From NCBI RefSeq assembly GCF_000245735.1, contig NZ_AHTH01000049.1, positions 62,001 to 126,000 of the forward strand: a DNA stretch of 64,000 nucleotides, in the 5' to 3' direction. Origin of the DNA: Alishewanella jeotgali KCTC 22429. Lineage in GTDB: Bacteria > Pseudomonadota > Gammaproteobacteria > Enterobacterales > Alteromonadaceae. Below, piece after piece: positions 43,646-53,633 of the stretch (its first letter is position 1; every line of letters begins with the position of its first letter). Under the pieces are notes generated by a model. It searched no databases. It was not told the origin of the DNA and saw only the letters and a list, made by a program, of their open reading frames with translations. The translations under genes and the position numbers were made by a program.

Positions 43646-46600
43646 TTATAATCCCAACTTGGTTGGCATGGCTGGTGCCTGCCGGTGGTCCTGCGGTGGG
43701 TTGGCTTTTAGCTGTTGCAGCGTGTGTTCAATTGCACGCTCCAGCTGCACATCGATGCCACGGTTGACGGCGATCGGATCGAGCTCTACCTCAATATCCG
43801 GCGCCACCCCTTCGTTTTCTACCCGCCATTCACCATCCGGCGTATAGAAGCGGAAATAAGGCACTACGTGGAAGCCACCATCGATCATCGCTGGATTCGC
43901 CGAAATACCAATCAGACCACCCCAGGTGCGGGTACCAATGGTTTTGCCCAGGCCCAACCGTTTAAAGGCCCAGGGCAGGAAGTCGCCGCCTGAGCCGGCA
44001 TCCTGGTCAATTAGCATGGTTTTCGGGCCATAGATACCGGCACCTGGTGTGGTAAAGCCGGCGCCGGCCCGATCTTTCCAGCCGGCCAGGAAAGGCCGGG
44101 CCAGAATTTCGGTGATATAGTTCGCCGCCTGACCGCCACCATTTTTCCGCTCATCAATAATCAGCGCCGGCTTTTCGGTTTGCGCAAAGAACATCCGGTT
44201 AAAGAAGTAGAAACCGCCATCGGCCGTATTTGGCAGGTAAACATAGGCAACCTGGCCCTGAGTCTTTTCTTCAACCCGTTTACGATTGTTTTCTACCCAA
44301 TGCCAGAGTCTTAGCTGACTTTCATCGGTCACGGGCTCTACAGTAATATCGCGTTTGTTACGGCCACGCACATCGTCGGCCAGTGTCAGGCGAACTTGCT
44401 TGCCGGCCGTATTATCTAACAACTGATAGATATTTTGCGCAGCAGTGAGCTCGACACCGTTAATGGCCAGCAGGTAATCACCGGCCTTGGCACTGGCGCC
44501 AGGCGTCGCCAGCGGCGCGCGCAGGAAGGGGCTCCAGCGATCGCCCTGATATACAGTTTGGATTCGGTAGCGATTATTATCAATTGCAAAATCGGCACCC
44601 AGTAAGCCAACACCCGTCGCAGCGGCCTGGTATACATCGCCGCCACCAATCCGGTTATGGCCAACCTGTAGCTCGGCAATCATCTCGACCAGCACGTCGT
44701 TCAGATCTTCCCGGCGCTGCACATGCGCCAGCATCGGCTGATACTTATCGTAAATACCTTGCCAGTTAATACCATGCAACGCCGGATCGTAGAAGTAATC
44801 GCGCTGCATCCGCCAGGCATCATCAAAGATTTGCTGCCATTCCACAGCCGGATCGATAAAGCTACGCACCTGACTCAGATCCAGGGCTTTAGGTTCAGGC
44901 TTGGCGACCGCATCAGCCAGTTGCAGCCGGTTCGGTAAACTGACCAGTAACAATTTTTTGCCATCACTGCTCAGCTCGTAGTCATTCAGCCCTTGCTGAA
45001 CTAACGCTGCTTTACGCTCTGTAAAATCAAAGCGATACAAGCTGGCGCTATTGCGGTTATCGCTGCCTGGTGGCTCGTTACTGGCACCGCTTTGTGGCAG
45101 CTCCAGATAGAACAGGGCACCATCACTGGCGACGCTAAGCCGGCTGTAGTTGCGCTCGGCAACCGGTAAGCCGACAATCCGATCCTGAATGCCGATCAGG
45201 TCCAGCTGCACCGGCTTGACAGTCGCCGCCTTATCATCGGCCTCGGTTTTTGCTGCCGTCGCTTTCGGGCTCTCTTCATCACTTCGCGGTAACAACGGCG
45301 ACTTGCCGTTAGCGGCAAGCACTGCAGCATAAAGCGCTGAGCGCACCGGCCGCTCCCGCGTCGACAGATCCAGCCCCACCTGAGCCGGGCCGGTATTTAC
45401 CGAGGCCGCGAAGTACAGATAATCCTGACTAAATACCGGGCTGGTGGCATGGCTCAAGCCATCGGTTAACTGTTGACTGCGTTGCAGCGTAAAGTCATAG
45501 ATCTTGATTTGGCTAAAGTAATTTTCGCCCACGGTGGTATAAGCCAGATAGCGGCTATCCGGTGAAAAACTGACGCTAAAATTCTGCCGGCGTAATGACG
45601 TATCCAGCTTGGCTTCGCGTTTGCGCTTTAAATCATAAGCATACAAATTCAGGTTGCTGTCCTGATAGACCAGCACATTGGCATCCGGTGACCAGCTCAG
45701 CAGGTTGTAGTAACCGCTGCTCCCAAGAGCAATAGTGGTTGCCTGGCTGCTGCCATCCTGATTACTGATCAGCAGCTGATGCTGATTACCCTGATCCGAA
45801 ATATAGGCCACTTTGCTGCCGTCCGGGCTCCAGTGGGCATCAAATTCCCGCACGCCGGCACTTTGCGTCAGATTGCGCGTCGAACCCTCTTTGGCCGGTA
45901 CGGTAAAGATATCACCGCGGGCACTAACCAGAATTCGCTGGCCGGTGGCAGATAAACGGGCCGAGGTCAGCGTTTTGCTGGCATCTTTCCACTGCGGCCG
46001 CCGTTGTTCCGATTGCGTATTAAGTTGCACCACCAATTGCTGACTCTGACCGCTGGTCAGATCCAGCTGGTATAAATAGCCCCCAGCCTCATATACCACC
46101 TGATTATCAAAACCGGCTGCCGAGCGGATATCCCAATCCCGCAGTGTGGTTAACTGCTCTACCTGCTGGTTGCGATAGCGGAACAGATTAACCGCCTGAT
46201 TATCGCGATCGGATAAAAAATACACCTCATTATTTAACCAAAACGGATTGAGGTTATTGGCGTTGGGTTGTGGCACTTTTTCCAGCTGAGCTTGTTCCAG
46301 ATCGAGGATCCAGATCGGTGGCGTGCTGCCACCACGATGCAGCCGCCAGCCGCTGCTGCCGCTATACGCCATATTGTTTGGACGGTACGCCAATTTTTTG
46401 CCATCGGCCGACAGCTGGCCTTCGAAGGCGACAGCCTGCATCAGTTTTTCTTCATAGCCGCCGGTTACGGCGACCTGATACAGCTGATTGCTGCGGCTAT
46501 TAGCCACTTCGCGGTTCGAGGCGAACAAGACCTTGCGACCATCCGGGCTCCAGCCATTGACGGTATCGGCACCGGGATGCCAGGTTAGACGCTGTGCCGG

Positions 46601-46894
46601 ACCACCGCTTACCGGCATCAGATAGACATCAGTATTGTTATCGTAACTGGCTGAAAATGCGATCCACTTGCCGTCAGGTGAGAACTTTGGCGCAAACTCT
46701 GCCGCCGGGTGATTGGTCAGTTGCCGTGGTGACGAGCCATCACGGTTCGCCAGCCACAGGTCGCCACCGTAAACAAATACCAGATGATTGGCTGAAATAT
46801 CGGGTTGGCGTAATAGCCGGCTGCCTTCACTGGCCATAGCGGTACCGCACAGGGCAAGCGTGCAGCACAGCGCCAGATAGGATCGAGCGTGCAT
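43646..46894 (-). CDS. Tricorn-like S41 protease
   Basis: A 1082-residue secreted protein, close to archaeal Tricorn (about 1070), with a signal peptide (ALCCTLALCGTAMASEG). A six-bladed propeller (residues about 25-320) and a second seven-bladed one (about 330-640) show WD/TolB-type repeats such as FAPKFSPDGKWIAFSA. Then come a helical core containing AELQVGHNRIGGGD with the catalytic His, a PDZ domain (GVGLLGADFAID to VRLTLADD), and the S41 core with DQDAGSGGDFLPW (nucleophile Ser) and GTRTWGGLIGIS (Glu region). It degrades peptides in the periplasm, downstream of other proteases. Confidence 0.93.
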   Translation of the reverse strand: MHARSYLALCCTLALCGTAMASEGSRLLRQPDISANHLVFVYGGDLWLANRDGSSPRQLTNHPAAEFAPKFSPDGKWIAFSASYDNNTDVYLMPVSGGPAQRLTWHPGADTVNGWSPDGRKVLFASNREVANSRSNQLYQVAVTGGYEEKLMQAVAFEGQLSADGKKLAYRPNNMAYSGSSGWRLHRGGSTPPIWILDLEQAQLEKVPQPNANNLNPFWLNNEVYFLSDRDNQAVNLFRYRNQQVEQLTTLRDWDIRSAAGFDNQVVYEAGGYLYQLDLTSGQSQQLVVQLNTQSEQRRPQWKDASKTLTSARLSATGQRILVSARGDIFTVPAKEGSTRNLTQSAGVREFDAHWSPDGSKVAYISDQGNQHQLLISNQDGSSQATTIALGSSGYYNLLSWSPDANVLVYQDSNLNLYAYDLKRKREAKLDTSLRRQNFSVSFSPDSRYLAYTTVGENYFSQIKIYDFTLQRSQQLTDGLSHATSPVFSQDYLYFAASVNTGPAQVGLDLSTRERPVRSALYAAVLAANGKSPLLPRSDEESPKATAAKTEADDKAATVKPVQLDLIGIQDRIVGLPVAERNYSRLSVASDGALFYLELPQSGASNEPPGSDNRNSASLYRFDFTERKAALVQQGLNDYELSSDGKKLLLVSLPNRLQLADAVAKPEPKALDLSQVRSFIDPAVEWQQIFDDAWRMQRDYFYDPALHGINWQGIYDKYQPMLAHVQRREDLNDVLVEMIAELQVGHNRIGGGDVYQAAATGVGLLGADFAIDNNRYRIQTVYQGDRWSPFLRAPLATPGASAKAGDYLLAINGVELTAAQNIYQLLDNTAGKQVRLTLADDVRGRNKRDITVEPVTDESQLRLWHWVENNRKRVEEKTQGQVAYVYLPNTADGGFYFFNRMFFAQTEKPALIIDERKNGGGQAANYITEILARPFLAGWKDRAGAGFTTPGAGIYGPKTMLIDQDAGSGGDFLPWAFKRLGLGKTIGTRTWGGLIGISANPAMIDGGFHVVPYFRFYTPDGEWRVENEGVAPDIEVELDPIAVNRGIDVQLERAIEHTLQQLKANPPQDHRQAPAMPTKLGL

Positions 46895-46935
46895 AAGCAG
46901 TTCCTTGGAGTAGTTGTTGTAGTAATTAACTTATC

Positions 46936-47277
46936 TTAGCCAGAAAATTCCTGGCTTAACACCTGTTGTCGTTCGGTTTCGGTCAGAATACCGGTTAGCA
47001 GCGTTTTGCGGCGTAGCCGGCGCATACTCTCACTGTCTTCCAGTAGGGCGCGACGAAACAGTTCCGGCTGGTCAAGCTGGCTTAGCATACTGTACCAGCG
47101 GATATAGCCCCAATGTTTAATTAAACCGCTCTGATAGCGCAGTTCCAGTTTTTCCAGTAGCGGCGCTGCCAACTCAGGCTGAGCCAATAGCTTATCGGCA
47201 ATTAGCTGGTGCAGCGCCAACAGCTGGGCATCGGTATGAATTTGCGCCCGGCTGGGCGCACGACGGGGACGACGCAT
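46936..47277 (-). CDS. Conserved hypothetical protein, 113 residues
   Basis: A small, highly charged protein starting MRRPRRAPSRAQIHTDAQL. It is predicted all-helical, with LLALHQLIADKLLAQPEL and LLEKLELRYQSGLIKHWG as amphipathic helices. The basic N-terminus could contact nucleic acid or membrane. No known domain is recognised. It lies 41 bp upstream of the Tricorn gene on the same strand and 53 bp downstream of the DCC-family gene, so it may share a transcript with either. Confidence 0.65.
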   Translation of the reverse strand: MRRPRRAPSRAQIHTDAQLLALHQLIADKLLAQPELAAPLLEKLELRYQSGLIKHWGYIRWYSMLSQLDQPELFRRALLEDSESMRRLRRKTLLTGILTETERQQVLSQEFSG

Positions 47278-47329
47278 TTATTTACTCTCTGGGCTCGGGC
47301 TGTTCAGATTTGACTGCATATTGCGTCGG

Positions 47330-47716
47330 TTAAAGGTCACATTGGCCATCGCTACAGCCTTTGCGGCGGGCTGCCCAGAAATAATACGCCCGGTTTGCCA
47401 GCGTAGTAATAAGCGGTAAACTCAAAAGCCAGGGTAAAAAGCGCAGACCCGCTAAACGCCAGTAGTAAAGTGTAGCGGGTAGGGCAGTAATAAAGCGCTT
47501 GCCATCCCACAGATGGATTTCAGCCTGCATGGCGCTGCGCTTAACCCCGGCAAAGCCGGTAAAGTCGGGCGCACTGATATCAACCAGCTCAATTTTGTCG
47601 CTGAGTTTCGGACCCAGCCAGCTCATTTCATGCCGGCATAGTTTGCAGCTGCCATCGAAAAACAGCTTTCTATCCACTTTTTTATTTACAGTGGTGCTGA
47701 CCTTAGTAGGCGACAT
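47330..47716 (-). CDS. DCC-family thiol-disulfide oxidoreductase-like protein (DUF393)
   Basis: A 128-residue protein with the family signature near the start, RKLFFDGSCKLCRHEMSWLG: the D-G-x-C-x-L-C thioredoxin-like motif that names the DCC group. A middle region (ALPATLYYWRLAGLRFLPWL) and an end with Cys (KGCSDGQCDL) complete it. Activity is predicted from the fold only. Its start overlaps the end of the DUF3429 gene by 14 bp, a pairing common in marine Gammaproteobacteria. Confidence 0.88.
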   Translation of the reverse strand: MSPTKVSTTVNKKVDRKLFFDGSCKLCRHEMSWLGPKLSDKIELVDISAPDFTGFAGVKRSAMQAEIHLWDGKRFITALPATLYYWRLAGLRFLPWLLSLPLITTLANRAYYFWAARRKGCSDGQCDL

Positions 47717-48116
47717 AAAACCCCAGATGACACAGTATTACGACGACAGTGAGCTGATTGCGCAGGCTACGGTAAGGCAAAGCATAGCGCTGATTAATAC
47801 CGCTGATAATCTCATAACACCTTAAGGCTGCAAATAACAGGGCGAGCGCCAGCAGGCTATATGCAGGCAGCAGTGCTAATGCCAGGATCGCCAGTACCGG
47901 AAAGCTGACTACCCACAGGGCCCGGCTTGACGGCTCGGGCGCCTGGTATAATACCGGCCATAGCACGCCAGCCATAAAACCTAAGATCAGGCAGCTGTAG
48001 AACTGAAACAACAGCATGGCCTGTGCTGGAGCAAGCAAAGGCCAGAGCAGGCTGCAAAATGGTAACAAAACAAAGGGAATTAAACCCGCATAACCCAGAG
48101 GCGTAATCATCGACAT
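47703..48116 (-). CDS. DUF3429-family membrane protein
   Basis: A 137-residue protein with four or five hydrophobic helices, opening MSMITPLGYAGLIPFVLLPF and containing FYSCLILGFMAGVLW, both typical of DUF3429. Function unknown. It is translationally coupled to the DCC-family gene, so the two may work together in membrane redox or quality control; this is inference from overlap only. Confidence 0.85.
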   Translation of the reverse strand: MSMITPLGYAGLIPFVLLPFCSLLWPLLAPAQAMLLFQFYSCLILGFMAGVLWPVLYQAPEPSSRALWVVSFPVLAILALALLPAYSLLALALLFAALRCYEIISGINQRYALPYRSLRNQLTVVVILCHLGFYVAY

Positions 48117-48166
48117 ACTATAGTGCTACTCAGATGCCGCTTCTACGCCTGGGCCAGGTTCCGGGA

Positions 48167-48586
48167 TCAGACCAGACGCTGCTTATTAATCACCGTTTTG
48201 CCAATGGGGGCTACTGCCAGGCCGGCCAGTTTCAGATGCTGCAGACCAAAGGGGATACCAATGATTGTGATAAAGCAGACAATAGCATGGAACAAATGGC
48301 CAATGGCCAGCCAGATACCAAACAGCACAAACCAGATAATATTCCCCATAGTACCAAGGGCACCAGTGCCGATGTCGTCCGCCTTATTCAGATAGCGGCG
48401 GTTGATGGTGTCCTGACCAAAGGGCCAGAATGCCAGTTCACCCATCACAAAGCAGGCGCGGCCAAATGGAATACCGATAATACTGATAAAACAAATCAGC
48501 CCAATCAGCCACCAAGCCAGCCCCATCACAAAGCCGCCTAAAATAAACCAGAAGAAATTAAAAATTAGCCGCAGTACGCTCATCAT
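48167..48586 (-). CDS. yccF: YccF-family inner-membrane protein
   Basis: The start at 48586, or the adjacent ATG at 48583, follows AGGATAGG and gives 138-139 residues; a longer in-frame reading has no ribosome-binding site. The protein holds two repeats of the YccF domain: LIGLICFISIIGIPFGRACF and AIVCFITIIGIPFGLQHLKL. IGIPFG is the family mark. The function of YccF is unknown. It seems monocistronic. Confidence 0.92.
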   Translation of the reverse strand: MMSVLRLIFNFFWFILGGFVMGLAWWLIGLICFISIIGIPFGRACFVMGELAFWPFGQDTINRRYLNKADDIGTGALGTMGNIIWFVLFGIWLAIGHLFHAIVCFITIIGIPFGLQHLKLAGLAVAPIGKTVINKQRLV

Positions 48587-48779
48587 CCTATCCTTTTTTT
48601 GTGTATAAGGCTGAACCCGCACGCTGACAGCCGCTATCCGTCAGCAGTGATTTAATTCCCTGCTATACTTGCCAATAGTATGCCAGGTATTAATGCATTG
48701 TTTTTATTGATTTTAATTTATTGCTTTCCCAAGCCTATAGCGAGAATAACTAAAATATAGTCATTTTTCAGCCGGCTTA

Positions 48780-48832
48780 TTGCAGTTTAAGCCAGTTATT
48801 CTATAATAATTTACTGTACCAACCAGTCGGTT
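48780..48832 (+). promoter_or_regulatory. Promoter and TetR-type operator of the RND efflux operon
   Basis: TTGCAG (48780-48785) and TATAAT (48802-48807), 16 bp apart, form a strong promoter. Just downstream, AACCAGTCGGTT (48821-48832) has inverted ends AACC and GGTT and resembles operators of AcrR/NemR-like TetR proteins. The position, overlapping the early transcript, suits autorepression by the first gene of the operon. The rest of 48623-48886 is AT-rich and featureless. Confidence 0.68.
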
Positions 48833-48886
48833 TTTTGTGACCTGCCAGGCCGTAATCCCAGCCCGGCGGAACACAGGAGTAACATA

Positions 48887-49429
48887 TTGAGCAAAAAGGC
48901 CCAGATCACCGTCAGCCAGATTATTCAAGCCGCGCTTAGCGTTGCAGCAGACAAGGGCGCCGGCAAAGTTACTCTGGACGCTGTTGCCAAAGCGGCAGGC
49001 GTCAGTAAGGGGGGCTTGATCTATCACTTTCCAAGCAAGGAAGCACTGATCAGCGCTATGGTGCAGCATCTACTGGATGAGGCCGATTGCCGGCGCGAGC
49101 AACAGACGCAACTGGAGCAATCGACGCTGGCTGCGTTGCTGCAAACTCGCGCATCCTTTACCCGGCAAATTGCCGGCAATACTGCTATGGCCATTTTGGC
49201 CGCTGCGGCTGAGCAACCAGCCTTACTTAAACCGGTACAGCAGCACAATATTGCGATGCTGCAGCAGGTGCAGGCCGAGCATCAGCAATCACCTCAGGCC
49301 TTGTTATTGTTTTTAGCCAGCGAAGCCCTAGTTTTTCACGATTTATTGCAGATTTCGCCCTTCACTGAGCAGGAGCGAATCGATTTGGAACAATTATTAG
49401 TGCAACAGGCACGGGAGCTGCAAGCATGA
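48887..49429 (+). CDS. TetR-family repressor of the RND operon
   Basis: A TTG start six bases after AGGAGT gives 180 residues. The N-terminal helix-turn-helix is clear: VSQIIQAALSVAADKGAGKV, then TLDAVAKAAGVSKGGLIYHF and PSKEALISAM. The ligand-binding C-terminal half is helical. Its stop codon overlaps the adaptor start (ATGA), so it is cotranscribed with the pump it most likely represses. Confidence 0.9.
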   Translation: MSKKAQITVSQIIQAALSVAADKGAGKVTLDAVAKAAGVSKGGLIYHFPSKEALISAMVQHLLDEADCRREQQTQLEQSTLAALLQTRASFTRQIAGNTAMAILAAAAEQPALLKPVQQHNIAMLQQVQAEHQQSPQALLLFLASEALVFHDLLQISPFTEQERIDLEQLLVQQARELQA

Positions 49430-50478
49430 AATTGACACTGAAATCATCATGGTGGATTGCCAGTTTAGTCGTCGGGCTAAGTGCCTGCTCGGACGCACCA
49501 CAGCAGGCAACAGTGGCGGTGCCAACGGTGAAACTTTATACCGTTAATGGCGAAGATCAGGCCAGTAGCCGGCATTTTGTCGGGCGTATTGATGCCGTAA
49601 GTACAGTGGATCTGGCGTTTCAGGTTGGCGGCAGAGTAACAGAGCTACCCGTGCAGCAAGGTCAGGTGGTTCCGGCAGGGGAATTGCTGGCCGCGCTGGA
49701 CCCGGCAGATTACCGGTTAGCAGTGGAACAAGCCGAAGTGCAGTTGGCGCAGGCCAGCCGTGATTTAGAGCGGGGCAAGCCGTTGCGTGAGCAGGGGATT
49801 TTAACACCGTCTGCTTTTGATCAGTTACAAACCAATTTTGAGATTGCCCGGGTCGCGCTGGAAAATGCCCGACGTAATTTGGACTATACCCAACTGAAAG
49901 CACCTTTCGATGCGCTGGTGACCCGGCGTATTGTCGAGCGTTTTGCGACAGTAGCTGCAGGCACACCGTTATTAAGAGTGCAAAATATTACCGAGCTGCG
50001 GGTACATATCAATGTGCCGGAGCAGATTATGCGCCAGGTGCGGGATACCAGTGATTATCTGGTTTCGGTGCGCTTGTCAGAGTCTGCCACTGAGCGCTAT
50101 CCACTGGCCTACCGTGAGCATGCAACCGAGGTTGATCCGCTGACCCAGACTTATCAGGTGTCCTTTGCTATGCCACGTTTGCCGGATGTGAATTTACTGC
50201 CGGGTATGACAGTCAACGTCGTCACAGAAAAAGTGGCGGCGAACAGTGCGGTACTGATCCCGGTATCGGCGCTGGATACCGCCACACCGGACCAATTCTA
50301 TGTCTGGCGCTATCAGGCCCAGACGCAAAGCGTGCAGCGGGTGCCGGTGCAGGTGGGCAGTATTCGTGAGCAGCAGGTAGAGATTATCAGTGGTTTAAGC
50401 CGTGGCGAGCAGGTGGTATCAGCCGGGATCTATCAGCTGCAACCTGAGCAGCAAGTTCAGCCCTTTGTAGCCTATTAA
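49426..50478 (+). CDS. RND efflux periplasmic adaptor (membrane fusion protein)
   Basis: A 350-residue lipoprotein: LVVGLSAC marks the lipid-modified Cys. The lipoyl-like part has FQVGGRVTELPVQQGQVVPA and the second half LKAPFDALVTRRIVERFATV around a short hairpin (VQLAQASRDLERGKPLREQG). A beta-barrel and a membrane-proximal domain follow. It links the inner-membrane pump to an outer-membrane channel. It overlaps tetR by four bases and lies 11 bp before the permease gene. Confidence 0.92.
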   Translation: MKLTLKSSWWIASLVVGLSACSDAPQQATVAVPTVKLYTVNGEDQASSRHFVGRIDAVSTVDLAFQVGGRVTELPVQQGQVVPAGELLAALDPADYRLAVEQAEVQLAQASRDLERGKPLREQGILTPSAFDQLQTNFEIARVALENARRNLDYTQLKAPFDALVTRRIVERFATVAAGTPLLRVQNITELRVHINVPEQIMRQVRDTSDYLVSVRLSESATERYPLAYREHATEVDPLTQTYQVSFAMPRLPDVNLLPGMTVNVVTEKVAANSAVLIPVSALDTATPDQFYVWRYQAQTQSVQRVPVQVGSIREQQVEIISGLSRGEQVVSAGIYQLQPEQQVQPFVAY

Positions 50479-50489
50479 GGAGCGGCCTG

Positions 50490-53400
50490 ATGCGGATTGC
50501 CAGTTATGCAATAGAAAAGCAAATCAATACCTGGTTATTGATTATGCTGTGTTTTTTAGGCGGTTTATGGGCGCTGGTCAGTATTGGCCGGTTGGAAGAT
50601 CCGGCCTTTACGCTGAAAGAAGCGGTGATTATGACCTACTACCCCGGGGCGACGGCGGTAGAGGTGGAGGAAGAAGTGACAGAGCTGCTGGAATCCGGCA
50701 TTCAGCAGTTATCGCAGTTAAAACGTATTACCTCCAAGTCGATGCCCGGTAAATCGGAAATCCGGGTACAAATTCAGGATAAATACGATGGCAGTCAGAT
50801 GCCGCAAATTTGGGATGAGCTCAGACGCAAGGTAAATGACGCCAGTATGCGCTTACCCGCTGGGGTGATGAAACCGATCGTCAATGACGACTTTGGTGAT
50901 GTATTCGGTATCTTTTATGCGGTAACCGCCGATGGCTTTTCGGATCGCGAAATCCGTGAGCTGGCCACCTTTTTACGCCGCGAAATGTTAACGGTTAACG
51001 GCGTCGCTAAGGTGCAAACAGCCGGTGAGCCGGAAGAGCAAATCAGCGTTGAAATTTCGCAGGAACGCTTACTGGGCATCGGCTTGCCGCTGCAGCTGGT
51101 GGTCAATACCTTGCAAACCGAGAATGCCGTAGCGGCCGCAGGTTCGGTGCAGGTCGGCGATAAAAGGGTACGGCTGATCAGCAAGCCGGGCTTAGACTCC
51201 ATCAGTGCCATTGAGAATCTGCGTATCGGCAAACCTGGTTCTACTGAACAACTGAGTATCTTTGATGTCGCTACGGTAAGCCGTGGCGAGGTAGAGGTGC
51301 CGACACAGTTGATCCGCTTCAATGGCCAGCCGGCATTTACGCTGGCTATTTCCGGTCTGACGGACGCCAATATTGTCGATGTCGGCAAAGCGGTCGACCG
51401 GCATCTGGCCAGTCTTGCAGAGCGGATCCCATTAGGGGTTACCCTACATCCGATTTATCAGCAACATCTGGTAGTCGATAACGCCATTAACGACTTTATC
51501 GTCAATCTGGTGCTGTCCGTAGTGATCGTGATAGCGGTGCTATGTCTGACCATGGGTTGGCGTGTTGGCTTGGTCGTTGGCGGTACCCTGTTGCTGACGG
51601 TATTGGGCACGGTATTTTTTATGAAGCTAGCCCATATCGAGATGGAGCGGATTTCGCTTGGTGCCCTGATCATTGCGATGGGGATGCTGGTTGACAATGC
51701 GATTGTTGTCGCCGAAACCATGCTGATTAATATGCAGCGCGGCCAGAGTTCACGCCAGGCTGCCGGCGAAGCAGCCAGTCGGACCCAGATCCCGTTATTG
51801 GGAGCGACGGTGATCGGTATCATGGCCTTTGCCGGTATCGGCCTGTCGCCGGACAGCACCGGTGAATTCTTATTCTCGTTATTCGCGGTGATTGCTATTT
51901 CGCTGCTGCTCAGCTGGGTGCTGGCCATCAGTGTCACGCCGTTACTGGCGCATTACCTGTTTAAAGTCAGCGCTGACAGTGCCAGTCAGGACCCTTATGC
52001 AGGTCAGTTCTACCAGCGTTATGCTGGCTTATTGCGCCTGGCACTACGCCAGCGGGCGCTAACCCTGGGTGGTCTGGCACTGTTAACCCTGGTTAGTGTG
52101 ATCGGTTTTGGTCAGGTTAAGCAGGTGTTCTTCCCGGCCTCTAACACCCCCATCTTTTATCTGAATTACTTTTTGCCGCAAGGTTCGGATATCCGGGCGA
52201 CCTCACGCGATCTGGCAGAGATTGAACGCTTTGTCATGGCGCAGCCTGAGGTGGAATCGGTCAGTAGCTTTATTGGTTCGGGCGCCAGTCGCTTTATGCT
52301 GACCTATGCACCGGAGCAACCGAATGCAGCCTATGGCCAGTTGATTATCCGTACCGCACACCGCGATCAGATCCCACCGCTGATGCAGCGGCTGCGCACT
52401 GAACTGCCGCCGCGCTTACCGCAGGCTGAAATCTACACCCAGCAACTGATGTTCGGTCCGGGCAGTGGTGCCAAGCTGCAGGCCAGGGTATCAGGGCCGG
52501 ATGAGCGTATTTTGCGCCAGTTGGGGCAGCAAATTACTGAGCTGATGCGCCAGGATGCCAGTATTACCGATTTACGGCAAAACTGGCGGCAGCGTGAGCT
52601 GGTGATCGTTCCGGATTTTAACGAGGAGCGGGCACGGGTCGCGGGCATTAACCGTACTGATTTGGCGCAAACCCTGGAGTTTGCCAGCACCGGGGTGCGC
52701 AGCGGTGTCTTCCGTGAACATGATAAGCAGATCCCGATCGTGGTCAGGCCGCCGGCCTCGGAGCGCTTTGATATCGACCGCCTGCATGATCGGATGATCT
52801 GGAGTTCCAGCGACAATACCTATATTCCGATCACGCAGGTGATTAATGGGCTGCAAACGCAAACCGAAGAGGCAAAAATTCAGCGCCGTGACCGTTTAAG
52901 AACCTTGACCGTCGAAGCGGAGCCGGCACTGGGTTATACCGCTGACCAGGCGTTAAAGCGTATTAAAGCAAAGGTCGAGGCTCTGCCATTACCCAGCGGC
53001 TATCAGCTTAGTTGGGGCGGTGAGTATGAAAGCTCAGCTGAGGCGCAGCAGTCGTTGGCGGCGCAGTTACCGCTGAGCTTTATCGTGATGCTGGTGATCA
53101 GTATTCTGCTGTTTGGCTCGCTGAAGCAAACGCTGGTGATTTGGCTGATTGTGCCGATGTCGATCTGCGGCGTGGCGGCAGGCCTGCTGGCATCCGGCTT
53201 CCCCTTTGGTTTTACCGCGCTGCTGGGGTTCCTCAGTTTATCGGGTATGCTGATGAAAAATGCCATTGTGCTGGTTGATGAAATTGATCTGCAAAGCGCG
53301 CAAAAAACTGACAAGCTGCAAGCCATTATCGAAGCCAGTACCAGCCGGATCCGGCCGGTAATCCTGGCTGCGCTCACGACTATTCTGGGGATGTTACCGC

Positions 53401-53537
53401 TGTTGTGGGATGCGTTCTTTAATAGTATGGCGGTGACCATAATGGCCGGCCTGGCTTTTGCGACCATCCTGACACTGATTGCGGTACCGGTATTGTACGC
53501 CCTGGTATTCAGAGTCAAAGCGCAGCAGCAGAGCTGA
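50490..53537 (+). CDS. RND multidrug-type efflux permease
   Basis: A 1015-residue AcrB-type protein with twelve membrane helices in two halves and two large periplasmic loops. Helix 4 carries GMLVDNAIVVAETMLINMQR, with the proton-relay Asp region, and the second half has SGMLMKNAIVLVDEID. It belongs to the branch of MexI/VexF-like and related pumps with a short adaptor. It follows AAGGAG. There is no outer-membrane channel gene in the operon, so it presumably uses a TolC homologue from elsewhere. The substrate is unknown; drugs, dyes or fatty-acid-like compounds are usual. Confidence 0.93.
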   Translation: MRIASYAIEKQINTWLLIMLCFLGGLWALVSIGRLEDPAFTLKEAVIMTYYPGATAVEVEEEVTELLESGIQQLSQLKRITSKSMPGKSEIRVQIQDKYDGSQMPQIWDELRRKVNDASMRLPAGVMKPIVNDDFGDVFGIFYAVTADGFSDREIRELATFLRREMLTVNGVAKVQTAGEPEEQISVEISQERLLGIGLPLQLVVNTLQTENAVAAAGSVQVGDKRVRLISKPGLDSISAIENLRIGKPGSTEQLSIFDVATVSRGEVEVPTQLIRFNGQPAFTLAISGLTDANIVDVGKAVDRHLASLAERIPLGVTLHPIYQQHLVVDNAINDFIVNLVLSVVIVIAVLCLTMGWRVGLVVGGTLLLTVLGTVFFMKLAHIEMERISLGALIIAMGMLVDNAIVVAETMLINMQRGQSSRQAAGEAASRTQIPLLGATVIGIMAFAGIGLSPDSTGEFLFSLFAVIAISLLLSWVLAISVTPLLAHYLFKVSADSASQDPYAGQFYQRYAGLLRLALRQRALTLGGLALLTLVSVIGFGQVKQVFFPASNTPIFYLNYFLPQGSDIRATSRDLAEIERFVMAQPEVESVSSFIGSGASRFMLTYAPEQPNAAYGQLIIRTAHRDQIPPLMQRLRTELPPRLPQAEIYTQQLMFGPGSGAKLQARVSGPDERILRQLGQQITELMRQDASITDLRQNWRQRELVIVPDFNEERARVAGINRTDLAQTLEFASTGVRSGVFREHDKQIPIVVRPPASERFDIDRLHDRMIWSSSDNTYIPITQVINGLQTQTEEAKIQRRDRLRTLTVEAEPALGYTADQALKRIKAKVEALPLPSGYQLSWGGEYESSAEAQQSLAAQLPLSFIVMLVISILLFGSLKQTLVIWLIVPMSICGVAAGLLASGFPFGFTALLGFLSLSGMLMKNAIVLVDEIDLQSAQKTDKLQAIIEASTSRIRPVILAALTTILGMLPLLWDAFFNSMAVTIMAGLAFATILTLIAVPVLYALVFRVKAQQQS

Positions 53538-53546
53538 ACAGTAAAA

Positions 53547-53574
53547 CAGCCGGCCGCGATAGTGCGGCCGGCTG
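53547..53574. terminator. Strong GC hairpin between the RND and DksA-like genes
   Basis: CAGCCGGCCGC (53547-53557) pairs perfectly with GCGGCCGGCTG (53564-53574) over GATAGT. On the minus strand it is followed by TTTTAC, so it can end the DksA-like transcript; on the plus strand the T-run is missing, so it is weaker for the RND operon. Confidence 0.75.
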
Positions 53575-53633
53575 GTGTGTGTGGACGGTGTGATAACAGC
53601 GCGTTGCAACGCTAGGGTAGCGCTAAGACAGCG

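Noticed and set aside
49544-49966. Minus-strand 140-residue frame inside the RND adaptor gene
   Set aside because: It is a shadow of a well-supported gene and shows no domain.
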